40,402 nucleotides of DNA from Butyrivibrio sp. LB2008. Lineage in GTDB: Bacteria > Bacillota > Clostridia > Lachnospirales > Lachnospiraceae. Below, piece after piece: positions 27,139-35,575 of this stretch. The DNA lies in contig NZ_JHXZ01000024.1 of NCBI RefSeq assembly GCF_000621565.1, positions 1 to 40,402 on the forward strand, given 5' to 3'. The notes beneath the pieces were generated by a model that was not told the DNA's origin, searched no databases, and was given only the letters and a program-made list of their open reading frames with translations. Position 1 is the first letter of the stretch, and each line of letters begins with the position of its first letter. Position numbers and translations under genes: made by a program.

Positions 27139-27490
27139 ATGTTATGGGATAAAATCGAAAAAAAAAGATGATTATGTTTTATATGTAACAAAAGTTATTG
27201 ACTTGAAAATACGAGTTTATGAAATGGAGGATAAAAATAAAGTATACATAAATTATAAAGGTTATAATGTTGCAACGGCGATGCTCATATGGGAGTTTGG
27301 AACAGATTTGAATTTAGCATCTTTATATGACGTTGAGCTTAATTACGGAAATGAAGGTGAAAGAGATGCATATTTTGATGTAAGTAAGAATAATACAGAT
27401 AAATTATTGGAAGAAATATATTTCTTTTTAGCGGATAATAATATGGATTCTGTATGTAATGATAGGCGTCGCGTGAATTGGGGAGAATAG
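27139..27490 (+). pseudogene. Putative immunity protein, frameshifted at an A9 run
   Basis: AAGGAG overlaps the stop of the toxin tip and leads to ATG at 27139. The frame MLWDKIEKKR stops early. With one A fewer in the nine-A run at 27158-27166 it would continue as MLWDKIEKKDDYVLYVTKVIDLKIRVY and so on for about 116 residues to the TAG near 27490. The body (YNVATAMLIWEFGTD, FDVSKNNTDKLLEEIYFF) is small, acidic and soluble, as immunity proteins usually are, but I do not recognise the family. Options are a true frameshift mutation, phase variation, ribosomal slippage on the A-run, a sequencing error, or initiation at TTG 27203. Confidence 0.6.
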
Positions 27491-27504
27491 CCGTTATAAA
27501 AAGC

Positions 27505-27709
27505 TGAATTGATAATAATGGACTGGTTTTTACCGTATTTGTAGAAACAACTGGAGACTCTGCATATAGTAGCTATAGATGCTGCACAGACGGTTTATTA
27601 AGTGAAAAGGTTTGGAGATTCATTTTGAGATATGGAAAAAACAGCAACTACTGCTGTAAGTGTAGTTGCAAATGCAGGAAGTTGGAAATATAAAAACGAC
27701 AGATTTTGA
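27505..27709 (+). pseudogene. Degenerate coding remnant, unrecognised
   Basis: Two short frames give protein-like text but no intact gene. One, from about 27505, reads NNGLVFTVFVETTGDSAY and onward into an implausible Cys-rich end. The other reads MEKTATTAVSVVANAGSWKY from 27632 to a stop at 27709. A single frameshift between them near 27620-27635 would join them. It may be another lost toxin or immunity gene; support is weak. Confidence 0.3.
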
Positions 27710-27749
27710 ACCTCTCAATGGGAAATTTAATTTGTAACACATGTCAGAT

Positions 27750-27931
27750 TGTCCGACGGCACATTGTTGGAGGTGAAATTCGCAGATTATTGTAGCCGTA
27801 TTTCATGAGGTGCTTTGCGCTTCACGGAATACGGCTATATATCTAAAATTTTGTATATGCAAATCTGGTATATCTTATTGGCATGGAGGCACCAGCATAA
27901 GTGTCTGACGACGCATTGAAGTCGGTAAATT
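27750..27931. repeat. Two near-direct repeats flanking the hairpin
   Basis: TGTCCGACGGCACATTG (27750-27766) and TGTCTGACGACGCATTG (27902-27918) match at 14 of 17 bases, all three differences being transitions. Further similarity follows (GAAATT and TAAATT). Together with the central hairpin this might be a small non-autonomous mobile element or a recombination scar. No transposase is present. Confidence 0.35.
27793..27837. repeat. Long near-perfect hairpin with 3-nt loop
   Basis: Arms 27793-27813 and 27817-27837 (TAGCCGTATT against AATACGGCTA at the base) pair over 21 bp, with three G-T wobbles and one A-C mismatch, around a TTT loop. No T-run follows on either strand, so it is not a standard terminator. 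It lies in the non-coding 27710-28000 stretch, between two related 17-bp motifs at 27750 and 27902. Confidence 0.7.
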
Positions 27932-27992
27932 AGTGATAACGACGTTTGTTACAAAAGGATTAAAAATAATACATAAAAACAGAAAAAAGTTA

Positions 27993-28021
27993 TTGCGAAA
28001 TGGTGACAGATGCAGTAAAAT
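27993..28021 (+). promoter_or_regulatory. Sigma-A-type promoter of the type VII secretion operon
   Basis: TTGCGA (27993-27998) and TAAAAT (28016-28021) are separated by exactly 17 bases. Transcription would begin near 28028, about 73 nt before the ATG of the first gene. It separates the T7SS operon from the debris upstream. Confidence 0.55.
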
Positions 28022-28100
28022 TTCACTTGTTAAGAATACTTAACATTAAAATGGAATTGTTAAATTGTAATGTAAAAAACGTGCAAAAAGGATACTTGCG

Positions 28101-29036
28101 ATGAACATATCAAACTACCAAACACATATCTCATTCAAGCTTGATACTGATGAGAAGATGTCAAGTTTTGGAATGAAGATGATAAAGCAATTAAATAACC
28201 GAAGCATAATTGATATTGCTCTTATCAAACAAAATGGAAGCAATAGACTGATATGCAGGACGGAAGGTCTTGAGAATATTGATGCCATAGATAGACTTCT
28301 GACTGCTGAGAGCAGAAAAGATCTCATTATACGATTGGCTCAGCTTATAAATATGTTTGAGGATAATGCCTTCCTTAACAAAGAGTTTATTGTACTCGAT
28401 CCGGATAAAGTGTTTATTAATCCGGAGGATGGTAATGCCAGATTTATAGTTCTTCCGGTAGTATCCAATGCCACAGGGGCGCTTGGAAGAGAGTGGCTTG
28501 AGAAATTATATGAATATCTTAAGACTATAGTTTACAATTTCGAGGCGGGAATGGATTCTTCGATAGATAGCTTAAGGGGGATTCTTATCGCTATGGATGA
28601 AGACAGAACAGATAGCGGAGAACTTGCAATCAATGGGCTTCTCAATTTAAATCGATACATTGTTGAAAATTTCGCGAGTAGTGCCGCTGATATGCCAAAG
28701 ACGGTAACAGCAAGGGATAAAAAGATTACTGTCGATCTTAAATATCATGGCAAATACGGAAACTTTTCTTTATATATCATGAAGAGAGAATTTTTGATAG
28801 GAAAAGCGGATAGCTGTGATGGAAGAATACCTTTTAACAATGCAATAAGCAGACAACATGGAATGGTATATATAGAAAACGGTGAGTGCTTTTACGAGGA
28901 TCTTGGAAGCAGTAATTATTCAAGGGTAAATGGAAAAGTGCTTGAACCAAATAAAAAAGTAAAGTTAAACGATAAAGATAGTTTAATGCTTGCGGATATG
29001 GAATTCAAAGTAGAAATACTGGAAAGTGTCGGATAA
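28101..29036 (+). CDS. FHA-domain protein of the type VII locus (DUF6382-like N-terminus)
   Basis: A 311-residue cytoplasmic protein without membrane segments. The first 170 or so residues (NISNYQTHISFKLDTD, GLENIDAIDRLL, IVLDPDKVFINPED) resemble the uncharacterised domain DUF6382, and perhaps the cytoplasmic pseudokinase part of EssB/YukC. The last 85 form an FHA domain with FLIGKADSCDG, NAISRQHGMVYIENG and SSNYSRVNG. FHA domains bind phosphothreonine, so it may read kinase signals and pass them to EssC. AAAGGA precedes the ATG, and it is the first gene after the operon promoter. Unlike EssB, it lacks a membrane helix. The FHA call is sure; the EssB parallel is speculative. Confidence 0.85.
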   Translation: MNISNYQTHISFKLDTDEKMSSFGMKMIKQLNNRSIIDIALIKQNGSNRLICRTEGLENIDAIDRLLTAESRKDLIIRLAQLINMFEDNAFLNKEFIVLDPDKVFINPEDGNARFIVLPVVSNATGALGREWLEKLYEYLKTIVYNFEAGMDSSIDSLRGILIAMDEDRTDSGELAINGLLNLNRYIVENFASSAADMPKTVTARDKKITVDLKYHGKYGNFSLYIMKREFLIGKADSCDGRIPFNNAISRQHGMVYIENGECFYEDLGSSNYSRVNGKVLEPNKKVKLNDKDSLMLADMEFKVEILESVG

Positions 29037-29041
29037 AACTG

Positions 29042-30067
29042 ATGAAAGAAAAAAAGATTCTTTTGATAAGTTTTGACAAAGAATATGTTGATAATATCCT
29101 TTCGGAATTGCCGTTTGTGTTAAATGACAGTTCTGAGCTGATAGTGATTTCGAATGAAGAATACTATGTAGAATACTGTAAGCAAAGTCATCCCAAGGTT
29201 GACGTGCTTATAGTTGATGAGAATATCAGCCGTGAGTCTTTATTCTCACAGCCGGCGGATACAACATATTATCTTGTTGAAAACACTGAAGAAAAAAATA
29301 CTATAAGTAAATATGACGCAGCAGACGGCATTGTGAATAAGCTCGGAGAAGATTACGCAATAACAATGCAGGATGATGCAGGGAAGACCAAGGTTATAGA
29401 TGTTTGTGCTGCAAGCGGAGGCTGTGGAAAGACAAAAGCCGCAATTGGAATTGCAGCCAGATTATCTCAGATGGGATATGACGTTTTATATGTAGATGCA
29501 GAGGAAGTTCAGAATTTTTATGAATTTTTCCCGGACAGTCTTAAATCAGATTGGGCAGAGTCAGCCTTGGCAATTGCGTTTATGAATGGCGGTGCCCCGG
29601 ATGTACTGATTAAAGGGATCAGGAAATTAGCGTTGGATTATGTTCCTGCATTTAAAGAACCGCTGTATGCCTACAATATATCTCTGCAAGCTTATTATGA
29701 CATGATCAACGAGATAGCAGGCAGAGAGATATATGACTACATTGTAGTTGAACATGTCGCCGGGCTTACGAAAGAACTTGCTAAATATCTTTCGGACAGC
29801 AAGATGATAGCAATGTGCACTAATGATATTGCCGGTGAACCGAAAAGAGTGCGCAAATTTATCGGAAACATTGCAGGATTTGTCGGACAATGTGTTGTGA
29901 TCTGTAACTCTGATGAAGCAGGTGCAGATGCTGATATAAATATCAAATCGGATGAATATCGGTACCCGGTATGCGAGATGGTGGCTTTCGATAGAAAAAC
30001 AGTTCTTGATGCTGCGAAGTTGATTGACGGAAATAGATATTTGGCAACGGTAATAGCTGTTAAATAA
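29042..30067 (+). CDS. MinD/CpaE-like ATPase of the type VII locus
   Basis: A 341-residue protein. The N-terminal 110 residues look like a receiver-type alpha/beta domain (KKILLISFDKEYVDNIL, VDVLIVDENIS). A SIMIBI/MinD-type ATPase follows, with the deviant P-loop ASGGCGKTKAAIGIAARL (about residues 125-142) and YDVLYVDAEE, then a DYIVVEH Walker B-like strand. It has no membrane segment. Pilus CpaE proteins and mycobacterial EspI combine similar features, and a MinD-like ATPase is a regular accessory of ESX-type systems. It lies 5 bases after the FHA gene and 12 before yukD, so it is clearly part of the operon. It could position or regulate the secretion machine. Confidence 0.82.
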   Translation: MKEKKILLISFDKEYVDNILSELPFVLNDSSELIVISNEEYYVEYCKQSHPKVDVLIVDENISRESLFSQPADTTYYLVENTEEKNTISKYDAADGIVNKLGEDYAITMQDDAGKTKVIDVCAASGGCGKTKAAIGIAARLSQMGYDVLYVDAEEVQNFYEFFPDSLKSDWAESALAIAFMNGGAPDVLIKGIRKLALDYVPAFKEPLYAYNISLQAYYDMINEIAGREIYDYIVVEHVAGLTKELAKYLSDSKMIAMCTNDIAGEPKRVRKFIGNIAGFVGQCVVICNSDEAGADADINIKSDEYRYPVCEMVAFDRKTVLDAAKLIDGNRYLATVIAVK

Positions 30068-30079
30068 AAGGTGCTAAAC

Positions 30080-30334
30080 ATGAGTGATAACATAATTGTT
30101 TTATTCAGAAACAGCAAAAATAAAAAAGAAATCGATCTTGAGGTTCCCGGGAACCTCACGGCCAATGAACTTATATATGGGCTAAATGAGAGCTTTAAAC
30201 TTGGGATTAATATGGATAAACCCACACAGTGTTATCTTAGGTCGGATTACCCCAAAGCACTTATAAGAGGTGAGAAGACTTTGGAAGAACTTGGAATAAG
30301 AGATGGCACAATAATATATTACGATGAGCGATAA
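30080..30334 (+). CDS. YukD/EsaB ubiquitin-like protein
   Basis: An 84-residue protein with the YukD/EsaB ubiquitin-like pattern: an N-terminal strand NIIVLFRNSKNKKEIDLEVP, a central helix TANELIYGLNESF, and a C-terminal GEKTLEELGIRDGTIIYY. It is a standard cytoplasmic component of type VIIb systems and is needed for secretion in S. aureus and B. subtilis. AAAAGGTG precedes the ATG at 30080; an in-frame GTG at 30071 lies inside that ribosome site. It is 5 bases ahead of essC. Confidence 0.87.
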   Translation: MSDNIIVLFRNSKNKKEIDLEVPGNLTANELIYGLNESFKLGINMDKPTQCYLRSDYPKALIRGEKTLEELGIRDGTIIYYDER

Positions 30335-30339
30335 AGACT

Positions 30340-33300
30340 ATGAACTATAAGCTGACTATTTACAACAATAAAGTTTATAAAGAGCTAAGCCTTACAGAAT
30401 ACATGGATCATGTCACTGTCGGTACCGGTAAGAACAGCAAAGTGTGCTTTTTTACAGAGGACATTGGCAGAGACTTTGAGATAGAAGTCATAAAGCAACA
30501 GGGCGAATATATTGTTTCATCTTCTCAGGATCTGTTCTTTAACACTGATTCTGTAAAAGAGAAGATTCATGTGCTTAGAACCGGCGAGAGCATAGATATA
30601 TGTGACGGAAGAACGGAAAGCGTTATCCTTTCGCTTGAATTTGGTGAGGATTTTGGCGATGTTCAGGATAATTACAATCTTGATATCAATATTTCCGGAA
30701 TCGGGGCTATGTCGATCGGAGGAAGAAACGATGCAGATATATTTATTTCCGATAGTGCGCTTGCGAACGATATCATTGTGCTAAGCAGAAGTGCCGAAGG
30801 ATTTTTTGTTGACCTATCCGCAAGTCGTTATGGTGTTAAGATAAACGGCGTTAATTTAAAGAAAAAGGCCAACATTATCCTTAAAAACAAGCAGTTTTTG
30901 GAATATTGCGGTAATTTCTTTTATCTGGAAGGGGATCACTTATTTACTTCAGATAGCGGAGAGATAAGAACAAGACTCCAGCATGTGGACAACTTGCCAC
31001 AGAAGAACCATTTTAAATATCCGCAGTTTATTAGAAGTGCGAGACAGCAGTACGCAGACCTTGAAGATAAACCGGAAATTCTTCCGCCCAAGACGGCTCC
31101 TACGGAACCGAAGAAGAACCTTATCAGGATATTACTTCCGGTAATTTTGATGCTTGTTCTCATGGTGTTTGTCAGAGGTATGCTTATGCCGGGCAACAAG
31201 CTCTACATAGTGTATTTTGCAGCATCAATGATTATAAGCGGAAGTATGTCGGTTTGGAATTACTTTGATAATGGCAAGGACTACCGCAAGAAAAAAGCAA
31301 ACAGAATAAAAGTTTATAACGAGTATCTCGATAAGAAAGAAGAAGAATTAACCAAATTAAGAAACGATGAGAGAACGCTTATTTCCGAGAGAAACAGATC
31401 GGTTGAAGAAACCGTAAGAAATATAAGCGATTTCAGCGCAAGACTGTTTGAAAAAGAGAAAGATCATGAAGACTTCCTCGATATCAGAATAGGAACGGGA
31501 AGAGTTGAATCAGAGTGCCAGGTTTCTTTCAGAAAACAGGAATACCTTGAGACTGAAGATATGCTCATGGATTATCCTGAGAAGATACATGATAAATACC
31601 AGTACATAGATGGTATGCCGGTTGTACTTCAGCTGGGCAAAGTCAATGCCGTAGGTATTATCGGTATCAGGGACAAGCTGTATCAGATGATGAAGAATAT
31701 GATCATTACGGTTTCCGGGCAGCACTTTTATGATGACGTAAAAGAATTCCTGATAGTAGGCAAGGAAGATGTAAGGTATTTTGAATGGACAAGATGGATC
31801 AAGAACTTTAATGAGGGTTCAACGGGAACACGCTTTATCATTCACGATGATGAAAGTTCCAAGTCAGGTCTTGAATTCCTGTATGCTGAACTTGCTGCGA
31901 GAGAGGCACTCAAAGAGAAGGAACTTGAAGAATTTGCGCACTTTGTAGTGTATGTTTATCGCTCGGACAAATTCATGGAACACCCTGTTAAGGAATATGT
32001 CCATAATGCAAATAAACTTAAGTTTACATTTGTATTCTTTGAAGAATTTGAAGAGCTTTTGCATAAAAATTGTGATAAGAGAATATTTTTGGAGCCTGAT
32101 AAGAATCATGGATTTATTCAGGATACGGAAGACGGAAATAAGATTCAGTATTTTGACTATGATCATATCTCAATGGATACGGTCAAGCAGTGTGCAAGAA
32201 AACTTGCACCGGTGTATGTAAAAGAGCTGAGTCTTGAGAGTACTCTTACCAAGAATATATCTTTTTATCAATTGCTTAATATCATGAATGCTCATGATCT
32301 GGATCTTGGAAAAAGATGGAGCGAGTCAAAGGTTTACGAATCAATGGCTGCGCCGCTTGGAGTAAAGAGTGGTGATGAGATTATCTCACTCGATCTGCAT
32401 GAGAAATATCACGGTCCTCACGGACTTGTTGCAGGTACTACCGGTTCAGGTAAATCTGAGATTATGCAGTCATATATTTTGTCTATAGCGACTTTGTTTC
32501 ACCCTTATGATGTGAGTTTTATCATTATCGACTTTAAGGGTGGTGGTATGGCGAACCAGTTTAAAAACCTGCCACATTTGAACGGTGCTATTACGAATAT
32601 TGACGGAAAGCAGATTAACAGATCGCTTAAATCAATCAAGGCGGAACTCATAAAGAGGCAGGAGCTTTTTGCCAAGTATGAAGTTAACCAGATTGATAAT
32701 TATATAAAGTTGTTTAAAGAAGGAAGAGCGGAGGTTCCGCTTCCGCACCTGATTCTTCTTGTCGACGAGTTTGCGGAATTGAAAGCAGAGCAACCTGATT
32801 TCATGAAGGAGCTTATCAGTACTGCGCGAATAGGACGAAGCCTTGGTGTACATCTGATACTTGCGACCCAGAAACCTTCCGGTGTCGTAAATGATCAGAT
32901 CTGGAGTAACTCCAAGTTCAAGCTTTGCTTGAAAGTACAGGAGAAGAGCGACAGTAATGAAGTACTTCACTCCCCGCTTGCTGCAGAGATCAGAGAACCC
33001 GGACGAGCTTACCTTCAGGTTGGTAACAATGAAATATTTGAACTTTTCCAATCTGCTTATAGTGGAGCTCCGGCACTTGTACAAAGTACAAATGCAAAGA
33101 GAAAGTTCAGTATAAACAGTGTAAGCCTTTCAGGAAAACGAAGAGTTATCTATGAGCAAAAGCCTGAGAAGAATGAAGCTTCCCTGACTCAGCTAGAGGC
33201 TATGGTTGACTATGTCAATGAGTACTTTACGGAATCACATATCAAGAAGCTTGATGACATTATTCTTCCACCGCTTCCTGAGATGATACCTTATCCTCGT

Positions 33301-34860
33301 AAACTTGAGAAAAAAGGAACCGACATAACTGTTCCGATTGGAATATATGACGATCCCGACAGACAGGCACAAGATCCGTTTGAGATCAATCTGTCAAAGA
33401 GTCATTACTATATACTCGGATCATCGCTTAGCGGAAAAACTGCTATGTTGCAGAGCATAATGATGGGAATAACCGCTAAGTATTCTCCAAACGAAGTAAA
33501 CATCTACATTATAGATTTTGCTTCTATGATGATGAAGGTATTTGAAAGTCTTAACCATGTTGGAAGCGTAGTTACGATTGCGGATGAGGATAAACTTAAG
33601 AACCTTATCAAGATGCTTTTGGAGAAGATCGGTCGCAGAAGAAAGGCTCTTGCCGATAAAGGACTCAGTTCTTTTAGTTCATACAGAGAAGCGGGCTATA
33701 AAGATGAACCGCAGATAATAGTATTCATAGAGAACTACACAGTCTTTAAGGCTACATTCCCTGATTATGAGAATGATATCCTGGCAATATGCCGAGACGG
33801 TGTGGCGAATGGAATATCGGTTGTCTTTACCAATCAGCAGATGTCCGGAATCGGGTATAAGCTCATGTCGAATATCGCAGGAAAGATTGCTCTTAACTGT
33901 AATGATAAAGGACAATATGTATCCTTGTTTGACAGATGTAGGATTCATCCTGACGAAGTTCCGGGAAGAGGAATTACAAAGTTCGGAACAGAACTTAAGG
34001 AATTCCAGGCATATATGGCATTTTCATCCGAGAAGGAAATTGACCGAATCAATAAGATCAAAGAGTATATTAAGGCTTGTAACCAGAAATATGCTTCGGA
34101 AGTTGCCGAGAGAGTCAAATTTGTTCCGGCTGAACTATCAGAACAGTATCTAAGAGATACTTGCGGAAATACAAATGTCGATAACGGCAAGCTGCTGTTT
34201 GGTCTTAATTATGCAAAGGTCGATCCTGTATATCTTGATCTTTTGGCAGGAAGAGAGATTGCAATATCAGGTAGAGAGGATCTTGGAAGAAAGAAGTTTG
34301 CAGACTATATTATCGGCAAACTCATAAGTGCGGACAGAGATGCGGCATTAAGACTGTATCTGCTTGATACTGAGCAAAGAGAATTCGAAGCAACCGCACA
34401 TGATAACAACATAATGTACTATTCATCAAATGCAATGGATGCTATCGAGGTCATCGAAGACCTTTATGAAGATATAAAGCTTGAAAATGACGATGACAGC
34501 GGATCAGAAGCTGAACCGCTCAAAGTGATAGTATTTGCAGATAGAAAAATAATGGGAATTATTGGAAAGGAGGAGAGAGTTCTTGAGAAGTATTTAGAAA
34601 TTGTAAAGAATGCAAAGAAAAACAAAGTATGCATTATGTACACCGATGTGGAAAATGTTTCGGTTACTCCATTAAGTAATCCGATTAGCACACACATCAG
34701 AGATGAAGGCGAAAAGATATTCTTTGAAGGCATAAGAGATATTACGCTTGTAAAAGTACCGCCTCAGATACTAACTACGGTAAAAGTTGCTATGAACATC
34801 GGCGATGCATTTTACATAAATAACTCAAAGATCAAGAGAGTAAAAGTACCTCTTGGATAA
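30340..34860 (+). CDS. essC: Type VII secretion ATPase EssC (YukB)
   Basis: The motor of the T7SS, 1506 residues. Two FHA-like domains come first (about residues 1-100 and 110-205; the second has SIGGRNDADIFIS). Two membrane helices follow (about 262-282 and 287-305), then a coiled stretch and FtsK/SpoIIIE ATPase modules. Module 1 has an intact Walker A, GTTGSGKSE (about 699-707), and Walker B LILLVDEFAEL. Module 2 has GSSLSGKTA (about 1024-1032) but a poor Walker B (IIVFIENY). Module 3 (about 1300 on, SGREDLGRKKF) has lost its P-loop. Only the first module looks fully active, as in other EssC proteins. It binds substrates such as WXG100 proteins and toxins, whose genes follow directly. It starts 5 bases after yukD with a weak ribosome site, suggesting coupling. 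Confidence 0.95.
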   Translation: MNYKLTIYNNKVYKELSLTEYMDHVTVGTGKNSKVCFFTEDIGRDFEIEVIKQQGEYIVSSSQDLFFNTDSVKEKIHVLRTGESIDICDGRTESVILSLEFGEDFGDVQDNYNLDINISGIGAMSIGGRNDADIFISDSALANDIIVLSRSAEGFFVDLSASRYGVKINGVNLKKKANIILKNKQFLEYCGNFFYLEGDHLFTSDSGEIRTRLQHVDNLPQKNHFKYPQFIRSARQQYADLEDKPEILPPKTAPTEPKKNLIRILLPVILMLVLMVFVRGMLMPGNKLYIVYFAASMIISGSMSVWNYFDNGKDYRKKKANRIKVYNEYLDKKEEELTKLRNDERTLISERNRSVEETVRNISDFSARLFEKEKDHEDFLDIRIGTGRVESECQVSFRKQEYLETEDMLMDYPEKIHDKYQYIDGMPVVLQLGKVNAVGIIGIRDKLYQMMKNMIITVSGQHFYDDVKEFLIVGKEDVRYFEWTRWIKNFNEGSTGTRFIIHDDESSKSGLEFLYAELAAREALKEKELEEFAHFVVYVYRSDKFMEHPVKEYVHNANKLKFTFVFFEEFEELLHKNCDKRIFLEPDKNHGFIQDTEDGNKIQYFDYDHISMDTVKQCARKLAPVYVKELSLESTLTKNISFYQLLNIMNAHDLDLGKRWSESKVYESMAAPLGVKSGDEIISLDLHEKYHGPHGLVAGTTGSGKSEIMQSYILSIATLFHPYDVSFIIIDFKGGGMANQFKNLPHLNGAITNIDGKQINRSLKSIKAELIKRQELFAKYEVNQIDNYIKLFKEGRAEVPLPHLILLVDEFAELKAEQPDFMKELISTARIGRSLGVHLILATQKPSGVVNDQIWSNSKFKLCLKVQEKSDSNEVLHSPLAAEIREPGRAYLQVGNNEIFELFQSAYSGAPALVQSTNAKRKFSINSVSLSGKRRVIYEQKPEKNEASLTQLEAMVDYVNEYFTESHIKKLDDIILPPLPEMIPYPRKLEKKGTDITVPIGIYDDPDRQAQDPFEINLSKSHYYILGSSLSGKTAMLQSIMMGITAKYSPNEVNIYIIDFASMMMKVFESLNHVGSVVTIADEDKLKNLIKMLLEKIGRRRKALADKGLSSFSSYREAGYKDEPQIIVFIENYTVFKATFPDYENDILAICRDGVANGISVVFTNQQMSGIGYKLMSNIAGKIALNCNDKGQYVSLFDRCRIHPDEVPGRGITKFGTELKEFQAYMAFSSEKEIDRINKIKEYIKACNQKYASEVAERVKFVPAELSEQYLRDTCGNTNVDNGKLLFGLNYAKVDPVYLDLLAGREIAISGREDLGRKKFADYIIGKLISADRDAALRLYLLDTEQREFEATAHDNNIMYYSSNAMDAIEVIEDLYEDIKLENDDDSGSEAEPLKVIVFADRKIMGIIGKEERVLEKYLEIVKNAKKNKVCIMYTDVENVSVTPLSNPISTHIRDEGEKIFFEGIRDITLVKVPPQILTTVKVAMNIGDAFYINNSKIKRVKVPLG

Positions 34861-34876
34861 AGAAAAGGAGAATAAT

Positions 34877-35167
34877 ATGAGTAAAAAAGGTGTAAACGTA
34901 GAATTTCTTGATGACAAGTCTCGTCTCTTAGAGGCCGGAGCACAGGATCTTGATGATTTAACATCACAGGTTGCAGGTCTTCAGGGACCTCTTGAAGAGT
35001 GCTGGCAGGGATCAGAAGGAGAAGCATGTATCGAATTCATCAACAATCTGTCAACTAAGATGGGTAAGATGTCTGAGCAGATTCGTAAGATCAACGAATG
35101 GGTAAACAGTGTTTCTAAGAGCTACCAGGAAGATGCAGAGAACGGACGCAGAGCGTACGAATTTTAA
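34877..35167 (+). CDS. WXG100 family type VII substrate (EsxA-like)
   Basis: A 96-residue helical-hairpin protein with the WxG turn as Trp43-Gln44-Gly45 (EECWQGSEGEA), the usual length and position for WXG100 proteins. Flanking helices run from about 12-40 and 50-85. Such proteins are secreted as dimers and are required for T7SS function. AAGGAG precedes the ATG at 34877. It directly follows essC. Confidence 0.92.
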   Translation: MSKKGVNVEFLDDKSRLLEAGAQDLDDLTSQVAGLQGPLEECWQGSEGEACIEFINNLSTKMGKMSEQIRKINEWVNSVSKSYQEDAENGRRAYEF

Positions 35168-35188
35168 GATAGAAAAAGGAGAACTAAT

Positions 35189-35497
35189 ATGGGTGCAAAT
35201 GGTATGATCGCTGGTGATAGCGGAATAATTTCAGAGAATGGTGCGAAGTTGGTAGACTTTGCTACAGATTTAAGAGAGAAGCTTTCTTCAATCAAGGGTG
35301 AGGTTGATGAGATTACTGAAGAGGGTATCTTCGGAGATGCAGCAGCAACACTTCTTAGCGTATATTATGATCTTGATACTGATCTTAATAAGTATGCAGA
35401 TACATTGGAGGCACTTGGAGGCAATGTAAAGGCTTCAGCAAGTAACTTGGAAGAAATTGATACAACACATTCTTCAGGACTTTCATACGAAGGATAA
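35189..35497 (+). CDS. WXG100-like protein lacking the Trp
   Basis: A 102-residue helical protein with the layout of a WXG100 hairpin (helix, turn, helix: SENGAKLVDFATDLREKLSS, EEGIFGDAAAT, YYDLDTDLNKYADTLEALG). The turn has Phe48-Gly49 where WxG is expected. It probably forms a heterodimer with the preceding WXG100 protein or with an effector. AAAAGGAG precedes the ATG. A hairpin follows the stop. Confidence 0.8.
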   Translation: MGANGMIAGDSGIISENGAKLVDFATDLREKLSSIKGEVDEITEEGIFGDAAATLLSVYYDLDTDLNKYADTLEALGGNVKASASNLEEIDTTHSSGLSYEG

Positions 35498-35506
35498 TGT
35501 TTTATC

Positions 35507-35538
35507 GACCTATGACAGTGTCAAAGCTGTCTTAGGTC
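35507..35538 (+). promoter_or_regulatory. Stem-loop between T7SS core substrates and effector module
   Basis: GACCTATGACAG (35507-35518) and CTGTCTTAGGTC (35527-35538) pair over 12 positions with one T-T mismatch and an 8-nt loop. Only a short T-rich stretch follows, so it may be a leaky terminator or an mRNA-stabilising hairpin that sets different levels for the WXG100 genes and the toxin module. Confidence 0.5.
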
Positions 35539-35575
35539 TTTACAAAAATAGCGTAATATTAAAGGAGGAATATAA

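Noticed and set aside
27203..27490. The 95-residue frame as an intact gene starting at TTG 27203
   Set aside because: No ribosome site precedes the TTG, and protein-like sequence continues upstream to the ATG at 27139 once one A is removed from the A9 run, so a frameshifted longer gene explains it better.
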